From Rikenellaceae bacterium (lineage in GTDB: Bacteria > Bacteroidota > Bacteroidia > Bacteroidales > UBA932): DNA of 20,445 nt. Below are positions 14,752 through 20,445 of the stretch, one piece after another. The stretch spans positions 1 through 20,445 of the forward strand of contig DOSU01000059.1 in NCBI GenBank assembly GCA_003513895.1, written 5' to 3'. Each line of letters starts with the position of its first letter. The first letter of the stretch is position 1. The position numbers and the translations under genes are program-made. The notes under the pieces were generated by a model. It worked only from the letters and a program-made list of their open reading frames with translations, did no database searches and was not told the DNA's origin.

Positions 14752-15902
14752 GCCTGAACAGATTCTTGTATCCGGCATTTATACAGTGTACGGGAAAGGA
14801 CAAGAATTATCGCAACAACAATAAGGATAAAAGAAAATTCAAATGCCTGAATCCCGGAAATCCATATGTATGCTGTAATTATTATACCTGTTGCGGCCAG
14901 ACAGGTGAAACCAATGCACATCTTTCGCCATTTAAACAAAAGCGAAATCAGTATAATCAGATATACAGGATTACACCAAAACAAATTGTAGTTGCCAAGC
15001 AGCTCAACATGGTCGGTGATTATTACAATAAAAGGAAGTACAACTCCGAACAAAGATAGTATTCCCAGCAGGAGTTTGTCTACAAAAGCCAGCCTGTCAA
15101 TAAAAAATGAAGCGAGCACCAATAGCAAAAGAAGGGAAAATACGAAGATGGGACTTAATAAAAAAAGAGTCCTTCCTTCCTTCGAGTCCCTTTTTACATC
15201 ATTAAGCACTATTGTTTCCTTAACAATTTTGCCCCTGTTGTTTTCGGCTTTCCCCAGTTCATCCATAAGGTTATCCGGCAAGAACATTGTCTCATAAATT
15301 GTAACATCCCTGTCAAGGGAAGAGCCTAGCAAAAGGTTTATACCCACCTTTGTCCACTTCATATTGCCTACATAGACATTAATTAGCTCCCTGTGAGTTG
15401 TTCCGGTCATTTTCTCCAGAGAAGCTTTATCTATCTTTAGTTTGTCGTATAACATATCCCTTAACTCAGTAGTGCAGTTCTTAAAGAGAAAGCTGTAGAG
15501 ATAGTTTCTGAACTGTGGCTGATACAGATACATCAACCGGTCGACAATCAGAATCTCTTCTTCTTCCGTCAAATCAAGTATCTGTTCATATACTGCCCTC
15601 CTGTCGAGTTTGTATGCCTCAATAAAATCCTGAGTGTATTGAACTCCGAGCATATAGTTCAACTTGCCCTGGGTAAATTTCAGGTAAAAATTGGGAGTGT
15701 TGAAATCAAAAAGGCCAAAGTTGAACACTATATCCTGGTTTCTGGAAGAGTCAACAACTCTGAGTGCGCTGTGACCAAAGGTAGAGTATAGTTCTGAGCC
15801 GCCGGAACAAGTTATGAGGCTTAACCTCAGAGTGTTGTTTGCAAATGTTATATTGTAAATAAACAGGAGTGAAATGAGAGTTATTAGGCTTCTTCTTGTC
15901 AT
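14733..15902 (-). CDS. DUF4105 membrane protein, candidate lipoprotein N-acyltransferase (Lnb-like)
   Basis: A 389-residue membrane protein. Residues 1-21 are a signal peptide (TFA before NN). A periplasmic domain follows (about 25-240) with the DUF4105 hallmarks: LITCSGGSELYSTFGHSALR containing His44, and FKNCTTELRDML containing Cys143, a likely thiol/histidine catalytic pair. Five hydrophobic helices come next (about 247-268, 272-297, 308-323, 329-349, 355-371), with DHVELLGNYNLFWCNP between the second and third. DUF4105 is the domain I recall in Lnb, the enzyme that N-acylates lipoproteins in Bacteroides. Whether this member is Lnb is an inference. Its start overlaps the amidase stop by 4 bases (ATGA), and its 3' end forms part of the convergent gene's terminator. 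Confidence 0.85.
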   Translation of the reverse strand: MTRRSLITLISLLFIYNITFANNTLRLSLITCSGGSELYSTFGHSALRVVDSSRNQDIVFNFGLFDFNTPNFYLKFTQGKLNYMLGVQYTQDFIEAYKLDRRAVYEQILDLTEEEEILIVDRLMYLYQPQFRNYLYSFLFKNCTTELRDMLYDKLKIDKASLEKMTGTTHRELINVYVGNMKWTKVGINLLLGSSLDRDVTIYETMFLPDNLMDELGKAENNRGKIVKETIVLNDVKRDSKEGRTLFLLSPIFVFSLLLLLVLASFFIDRLAFVDKLLLGILSLFGVVLPFIVIITDHVELLGNYNLFWCNPVYLIILISLLFKWRKMCIGFTCLAATGIIITAYIWISGIQAFEFSFILIVVAIILVLSRTLYKCRIQESVQAKKRTT

Positions 15903-17524
15903 TTTTTATTACCTGGTTTTACATTAATCTCTATGTAATTCAAGAATTTAGGAGCCTGACGATGCTTTGTTCCCTGTTCGAATGCATAGGCAATTTCCAA
16001 AAGGGTTGGTTCGCTCCATGCCCTTCCAAAAAATGATATTCCTACCGGAAGGTCGCTGATGAAGCCCATTGGAACTGTAATGTTCGGATATCCGGATATT
16101 GCAGCAAAAGAAGAGCTGCTTCCAAGAAAGTTGTCTCCGTTTACAAAATCTGTTTTCCAGGCAGGAGAGCCGGTTGGGGCAATGAGAGCATCCAGCTTGT
16201 TTGAATTCATAACCTTGTCAATGCCATCCCCTCTGGTGCCTTTTTGCATAAGAGCGAGAGCCTGTTTATATTTTGGATCGTCCAGCCCCCCTTTGGCCTG
16301 AGCAAGTTCAAGCAGCTGCTGGTCAAAAAACATAAGTTCAACAGAATCCTTCTTGTTAAATTCAATAAGTTCTTCGATATTTTTTATCGGGGCATTTTCT
16401 CCGAGAGATGCAAAATATTTATTCAGTCCGTCCTTAAATTCATATAACATAACCTGAAAAGAAGCTCCGCTAATCTCTCCCCTAAGTGGCATGGCAACAT
16501 CGACAACTTCGGCTCCCGAGCTCTTCAAAAACTCAACAGCCTTTTTCATTAGCGAGTCAACTTTATAATGAAATCCGGAAATATTTGTAACAACCCCTAT
16601 TCTTTTACCTTTAAGTCCGTCTTTATTCAGGAACTGAGTGTAATCGGAATAGAATTTTGCCTCCTTAGCCATTGTTTTTGAGTCAGATGTATCGGAGCCT
16701 GCCAATACTCCAAGGGCAATGGCAACATCCTCAACAGTTCTTCCCATTGGCCCGGGTGTATCCTGAGTAAAAGATATTGGAATAATTCCGGCCCTGCTTA
16801 TTAAACCAACTGTAGGTTTAAGTCCAACAATACCGTTGTTGTTCGAAGGGCAAACAATGGAACCGTTTGTTTCCGTTCCTATTGCAAAACCACACAGGCT
16901 TGCAGAAACAGCAACTCCTGAGCCCGAACTTGATCCGCATGGATTCCTGTCGGTTATGTATGGGTTTTTAGTCTGGCCACCTACCCCGCTCCAACCGCTC
17001 GAAGAGAGACTTGCCCTAAAGTTTGCCCATTCGCTCAAATTTGATTTGCCAATAATTACTGCGCCCGCATTGCGCAATAGTTCGGCAACCTTACTGTCTT
17101 TAGTAACAAATGAGTTTTTAAGAACCGTGGCTCCTCCTGTTGTAGGCATAGAGTCCTTAGTATCAATGTTGTCTTTAAGAATAACCGGGATTCCATGAAG
17201 AGGGCCCCTAATTTTCCCCTCTTTCATCTCTTTGTCAAGCTCTTCGGCAATTTTTAACGCATGGGGATTTATCGCCAGGATAGAGTTGAGCATCGGTCCT
17301 TTTTTATCTATTTTGTCAATTCTTTTGAGATAATCACTTACAACTTTTGTAATTGTAGTTTTGCCGTTCCTGTAGTCCATACCCAATTGAGCAACTGACA
17401 TCTCTTCAAGATAAGTTGTATCTCCCTTTTCCTCTTTCACCACCGGATTTGAACAAGAGATTAAAGTGGCAGAAAGAAGCATTAAGAAAATTGAGCCTTT
17501 CAGAACATTAAGAATAGTTTTCAT
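15899..17524 (-). CDS. Amidase-signature lipoprotein
   Basis: An exported hydrolase of the amidase signature family that cleaves amide bonds. I start it at the ATG at 17522-17524 (541 residues, MKTILNVLKGSIF), because this gives a compact lipoprotein signal with lipobox LISC and Cys24. Starts further upstream (17533, 17545, 17566) give unusually long polar leaders, and the last two overlap the previous gene. The Ser-cisSer-Lys triad is present: Lys117 in GIPVILKDNID, Ser198 in NPCGSSSGSG and the nucleophile Ser222 in GTETNGSIV. The spacing of 24 residues between the two serines matches known amidases. GatA partners (gatB, gatC) are absent and the protein is exported, so it is not the tRNA amidotransferase. 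Substrate unknown. The stop overlaps the start of the DUF4105 gene. Confidence 0.92.
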   Translation of the reverse strand: MKTILNVLKGSIFLMLLSATLISCSNPVVKEEKGDTTYLEEMSVAQLGMDYRNGKTTITKVVSDYLKRIDKIDKKGPMLNSILAINPHALKIAEELDKEMKEGKIRGPLHGIPVILKDNIDTKDSMPTTGGATVLKNSFVTKDSKVAELLRNAGAVIIGKSNLSEWANFRASLSSSGWSGVGGQTKNPYITDRNPCGSSSGSGVAVSASLCGFAIGTETNGSIVCPSNNNGIVGLKPTVGLISRAGIIPISFTQDTPGPMGRTVEDVAIALGVLAGSDTSDSKTMAKEAKFYSDYTQFLNKDGLKGKRIGVVTNISGFHYKVDSLMKKAVEFLKSSGAEVVDVAMPLRGEISGASFQVMLYEFKDGLNKYFASLGENAPIKNIEELIEFNKKDSVELMFFDQQLLELAQAKGGLDDPKYKQALALMQKGTRGDGIDKVMNSNKLDALIAPTGSPAWKTDFVNGDNFLGSSSSFAAISGYPNITVPMGFISDLPVGISFFGRAWSEPTLLEIAYAFEQGTKHRQAPKFLNYIEINVKPGNKK

Positions 17525-17547
17525 CGTTCTCATATTTAAATACATAA

Positions 17548-18111
17548 TTATTTGCCAACACGCCATCGGGTGAACATAGATTCTTCAAGAGGGAAAATTC
17601 CCTTTTGCCTCACTCTTACATCCTCTACTACATAAAATACCTCAGGATCAAAATCGGCTAGAATTTTTTCAACTTTTTTAAGATCTTTCCTTTCAATCAC
17701 AGTCTCTACAATTTCTATCTTCTCTATTGATCCGGAGCCTTCAAGAAATGTTGATCCGAAATTTTGTTTGTTAAGAATAGAGACCAGCTCCATTCCTTTT
17801 TTTCTTGTATATACCCTGCATAGTATAATCCCGAAAGCAATTTTTTGCTCAATGAGTATGCCCACATAGTTTCCGCTGGCATAACCCGCAGCATAAAAAA
17901 CATATGAAATTATACTATGTGTTTTAGACAGAAGTTCGGAGATGACAACTATCCAAATAAGAACCTCGAAAAATCCGATAATTGGAGCCTTATATTTTTC
18001 TCCTTTCGAAACAAAAATAATTCGAAGAGTTCCAAGTGAAACATCAATTATCCTACCAAAAAATATTATGAAAGGCAGCAAATAAGGATACTGGTCCAGA
18101 AAATCAAACAT
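17548..18111 (-). CDS. UPF0316 family membrane protein (DUF5698/DUF2179)
   Basis: A 187-residue membrane protein. Three hydrophobic helices (about 8-28, 43-61 and 66-96) contain the family-typical FFGRIIDVSLGTLRIIFVSKG. A cytosolic DUF2179-type domain follows (about 98-175): a GMELVSILNKQNFGSTFLEGSGS segment and VIERKDLKKVEKILADFDPEVFYVVEDVR. DUF2179 domains occur at the C-terminus of YitT-like and UPF0316 proteins and may bind small ligands, but no function is established. It lies 33 bases after nnrD and 23 bases before the amidase start chosen here. A candidate promoter just upstream overlaps the nnrD stop codon, so this gene may also begin its own transcript with the amidase and DUF4105 genes. 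Confidence 0.9.
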   Translation of the reverse strand: MFDFLDQYPYLLPFIIFFGRIIDVSLGTLRIIFVSKGEKYKAPIIGFFEVLIWIVVISELLSKTHSIISYVFYAAGYASGNYVGILIEQKIAFGIILCRVYTRKKGMELVSILNKQNFGSTFLEGSGSIEKIEIVETVIERKDLKKVEKILADFDPEVFYVVEDVRVRQKGIFPLEESMFTRWRVGK

Positions 18112-18139
18112 ATCGAAAAAATTAATAGAAATAAGTTGT

Positions 18140-18147
18140 CAAATTTA
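18140..18147 (-). promoter_or_regulatory. Candidate internal -7 box before the UPF0316 gene
   Basis: TAAATTTG on the minus strand (18147-18140) matches TAnnTTTG exactly, and its first three bases are the nnrD stop codon. The -33 region is poor (ACTG at 18169-18166). A start near 18134 would leave a leader of about 22 bases. Confidence 0.3.
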
Positions 18148-18999
18148 ACAAATATTATTCGATCTCAGTTTAAGGAAAGCAAAAGAGAGTGAGTCGCGGA
18201 TATCTCCTGCCGTCATTGAAACTTCTCCAAAACGATCTTTTGCAATATCTCCTGCAAAACCGTGAATATAAACGCCCATAAGAGCTGCCAGTTGCTGAGA
18301 GTAGTTCTGAGCCAGCAAACCGAGTATGATTCCTGTGAGAACATCCCCGCTGCCTGCCGTAGCCATACCGGGATTCCCTGATGAATTTTCCCACAACTCC
18401 CCGTCGGGCATGGCAACAGTAGTTCCGGATCCTTTAAGAACAACAATGATTCCGTATTGCATGGCCAAACTTACCTGACGCTTTATTCTCTCATCCCTGT
18501 TACTGCATGTACCGGTAATTCTGTCAAATTCCGCAGGATGTGGTGTTATAACTGTGTTTGGGGGAAGGAGTTCTAAAAATTCCGGCCTGTGTGCGATAAT
18601 ATTTAGTGCATCGGCATCGGCTACAAGTCTGTTGGGTTTAAGCTTAAGCAGATCTTTAAAAGCATTTACTGTCTCATATGCCATTCCCAAACCAGGTCCG
18701 ATTCCAATGGCGCTATATTTATCCGGATTAGGAACTGAAGAAAAATGTTCGTCCGATAAATCGACACTGCACATAGCCTCCGGTACGGAAATTTGCATTA
18801 TATCATACAGCTTCGCCGGAACATGGGTTGTAAGCAACCCTACCCCTGAACGCAAAGCTGCACCGGAAGCAAGAACTGCAGAACCGCCCATTCCATACGA
18901 GCCGGCAATTAACAGAGCATGACCGTAATCTCCTTTATGCGAATCTTTGCTCCTGGCCGAAAGATGAGAGGATACATATTCTGAATTAATAATCTTCAT
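18145..18999 (-). CDS. nnrD: ADP-dependent NAD(P)H-hydrate dehydratase
   Basis: Repairs damaged NADHX/NADPHX by dehydrating it back to NAD(P)H using ADP (ribokinase-like CARKD fold), in the cytoplasm. The 284-residue protein carries GDYGHALLIAGSYGMGGSAV (23-42), AIGIGPGLG (97-105), TPHPAEFDR (152-160) and the signature NPGMATAGSGDVLTG (209-223) with the catalytic-type Asp219. It is a stand-alone dehydratase; many bacteria fuse it to the NAD(P)HX epimerase NnrE, which is not seen here. The start is fixed by a 4-base ATGA overlap with the stop of the beta-lactamase-like gene upstream, which implies coupled translation. The two functions show no obvious link, so this probably only reflects operon compaction. 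Confidence 0.93.
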   Translation of the reverse strand: MKIINSEYVSSHLSARSKDSHKGDYGHALLIAGSYGMGGSAVLASGAALRSGVGLLTTHVPAKLYDIMQISVPEAMCSVDLSDEHFSSVPNPDKYSAIGIGPGLGMAYETVNAFKDLLKLKPNRLVADADALNIIAHRPEFLELLPPNTVITPHPAEFDRITGTCSNRDERIKRQVSLAMQYGIIVVLKGSGTTVAMPDGELWENSSGNPGMATAGSGDVLTGIILGLLAQNYSQQLAALMGVYIHGFAGDIAKDRFGEVSMTAGDIRDSLSFAFLKLRSNNIC

Positions 19000-20445
19000 T
19001 TCTTTACAAAATTAAGATCATGAAAATCATAGCTGAAATCGGTGAGAGGAGAAATTGCCTGCATCGTAAATGCCAAAGCAACTCCTTGATTGTCGAAAGT
19101 GAAGTTGGCATAGGAATCGGCATCGAAACTTCTGTCGAACCACTTAACAATAAATGTACTCCCTTTATAGAAAAACATCTCTCCCGAAATTTTCGGAGAT
19201 TTTTCAGATGCAAATTGTAATTTACCGTCTTTGATTGAAATTTTAACGTCTCCGAACCAGTTATCCCGGAATGTACCTGTCAATATCTCGGGTTTCGGAC
19301 CTGTAGTTCCATTATTTTTGTTTGCTTCAACTACTTTCCATATATCGTCTGTTACCTGTGATGCATTTGTCCTTGCTTTCATTAAAGAGGCAAGGTTATC
19401 GGCAACCCTGTCTACGCCTGTTATTCCAAAATAGCTGTCGAGTATTGTATTTGTTATAGAAGTAAATGCTTCTCCAATTTGCTGGTTTGTGAATACAATT
19501 ATTCCAAGGTTAAGATCGGGGATGAGTGTAACCTGAGTGAGTGCTCCCGAGAGTCCGCCGGTGTGTGTCACCATTTTGTATCCGTTTACATCACTGATTC
19601 CCCAGCCAAGACCGTAGCTTCTGAAATGCATTTTGTATGTGGTCTTTCCTCTTACCGGAATTATAGTCTGAGGTGTCCAGAGTTCCTGATGTACCATAGG
19701 CGACAACAATGTTTTCTCAAGCTTTTCCCCGTATTTTCCTCTGTTAAGCTGCATAATTACCCACCGGGACATATCGGCAACAGAACTGAATATCCCGCCC
19801 GCGGCATTTGCTGCCTCATTAAGCGACATAGGAACAACCTGAAGCTTACCTTCTACTTCCACATGCGAACCGGCAACATTGCCTTTGTCTTTAAGTCTGT
19901 CGTACGACCCGGCGCTTCTTGTCATTTTAAGAGGTTCCATTATCCTTTTTTCCACAAACTCAGCCCAACTCATGCCAGATATGCGGGAAACCACCTCTCC
20001 GGCAACGATGTAAAGCAAATTATCGTAGTCATATTTCGTTCTGAAGCCCGATACCGGCTTTAGATATCTCATATTATGAATTATCTCCTGAAGTGTAAAC
20101 GATGCCCCATCAGGCCAAATCATCAGGTCACCTGCTCCAAGCCCAAGGCCGCTGCGATGAGTAAGAAGGTCCTTGATTGTAAACTCTTCTGTTACATAAG
20201 GGCTGTACAGACGGAATTCAGGAATAAAATCTATCACTCTGCTATTCCAGGAAAGTTTTCCTTCATCCACCAGAATACCCAGAGCTGCAGATGTAAAAGC
20301 TTTGCTGTTTGAGGCTATTGCAAAAAGTGTATTTTCATTTGTCTTTTCTCCGGATTTAAGGGAACTCACACCATATCCCTTCATGTGAATGATCTTTCCG
20401 TCTTTTACAATTGCGACTGCAATTCCGGGAACATTAAAGGCGGCC
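18996..20445 (-). CDS. Class-C beta-lactamase-like serine hydrolase with C-terminal DUF3471 (cut by right edge)
   Basis: A serine hydrolase of the beta-lactamase/penicillin-binding-protein-like family, N-terminus missing. The frame stays open past the ATG at 20384 to the window edge, and the added residues AAFNVPGIAVAIVKDGKIIH are typical family sequence, so 20384 is not the start. Counting from that internal Met, the motifs are: SxxK as SNSK (25-28), YxN as YDN (Tyr120-Asn122), and HTGG at 274-277 in place of KTG. The catalytic domain ends near 320; the tail from about 365 (LTGTFRDNWFGDVKISIKDG) resembles DUF3471. Such proteins are esterases, D-amino-acid peptidases or peptide hydrolases more often than true antibiotic-degrading enzymes. 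A signal peptide is expected but lies outside the window. It shares a 4-base ATGA overlap with nnrD. Confidence 0.9.
   Translation of the reverse strand, partial: AAFNVPGIAVAIVKDGKIIHMKGYGVSSLKSGEKTNENTLFAIASNSKAFTSAALGILVDEGKLSWNSRVIDFIPEFRLYSPYVTEEFTIKDLLTHRSGLGLGAGDLMIWPDGASFTLQEIIHNMRYLKPVSGFRTKYDYDNLLYIVAGEVVSRISGMSWAEFVEKRIMEPLKMTRSAGSYDRLKDKGNVAGSHVEVEGKLQVVPMSLNEAANAAGGIFSSVADMSRWVIMQLNRGKYGEKLEKTLLSPMVHQELWTPQTIIPVRGKTTYKMHFRSYGLGWGISDVNGYKMVTHTGGLSGALTQVTLIPDLNLGIIVFTNQQIGEAFTSITNTILDSYFGITGVDRVADNLASLMKARTNASQVTDDIWKVVEANKNNGTTGPKPEILTGTFRDNWFGDVKISIKDGKLQFASEKSPKISGEMFFYKGSTFIVKWFDRSFDADSYANFTFDNQGVALAFTMQAISPLTDFSYDFHDLNFVKK

Noticed and set aside
15899..17524. Amidase as the GatA subunit of tRNA amidotransferase
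   Set aside because: The protein carries a lipoprotein signal and has no GatB or GatC gene beside it, so an exported amidase fits better.
19479..20063. Plus-strand open frame of 194 codons opposite the beta-lactamase-like gene
   Set aside because: It is antisense to a complete catalytic domain with intact motifs and has no signal, domain or start-region support.

Overview
The window looks like a chromosomal segment of a Bacteroidota (Bacteroidales-like) bacterium. Four things point there. Starts follow A/T-rich leaders with no clear Shine-Dalgarno sequence. Several intergenic regions carry the Bacteroidota -7 box TAnnTTTG, with a weak -33 box about 18-21 bases upstream. Proteins with lipoprotein signal peptides are abundant. 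Several families are typical of the phylum: a fimbrillin-like lipoprotein, a propeller/Y_Y_Y sensor kinase, a Cbp1-like coiled-coil lipoprotein, a DUF4105/Lnb-like protein, and a small CxxC...CxxxC zinc-ribbon protein. I see no tRNA, rRNA, insertion sequence, CRISPR array or prophage gene. The genus cannot be fixed from the sequence.

Layout. (1) 1-541, minus: a 50-residue peptide gene followed by the start of a fimbrillin-like lipoprotein that runs off the left edge. (2) 792-6563, plus: an S9 dipeptidyl-peptidase lipoprotein, a strong terminator, then a 1173-residue sensor kinase with 14 propeller repeats and no receiver or DNA-binding domain. (3) 6550-11111, minus: read in transcription order, a histidine phosphatase, a short SSB, cysteinyl-tRNA synthetase, a Tat-exported DUF362 protein and a secreted DUF6599-like protein. 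The last two overlap by 11 bases, and the DUF6599-like gene also overlaps the kinase tail to tail by 14 bases. (4) 11254-14690, plus: a small zinc-ribbon protein, then a two-gene unit of a Cbp1-like lipoprotein and an M3/Dcp peptidyl-dipeptidase lipoprotein, ending in a terminator that reaches into the next, convergent gene. (5) 14733 to the right edge, minus: in transcription order, a class-C beta-lactamase-like hydrolase (cut by the edge), NAD(P)H-hydrate dehydratase, a UPF0316/DUF2179 membrane protein, an amidase lipoprotein and a DUF4105/Lnb-like membrane protein. Two of these junctions are 4-base ATGA overlaps.

How the genes may fit together. Much of the window concerns the cell envelope. 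Two peptidase lipoproteins (S9 and M3/Dcp) would process peptides outside the cytoplasm, and the amidase and beta-lactamase-like proteins are further exported hydrolases. The DUF4105/Lnb-like protein belongs to the family linked to lipoprotein N-acylation in Bacteroides, so it could mature the lipoproteins encoded around it. The housekeeping genes (cysS, ssb, nnrD) are ordinary. The least understood parts are the small peptide/fimbrillin-like pair on the left, the DUF362-DUF6599 pair and the lipobox-bearing orphan sensor kinase.
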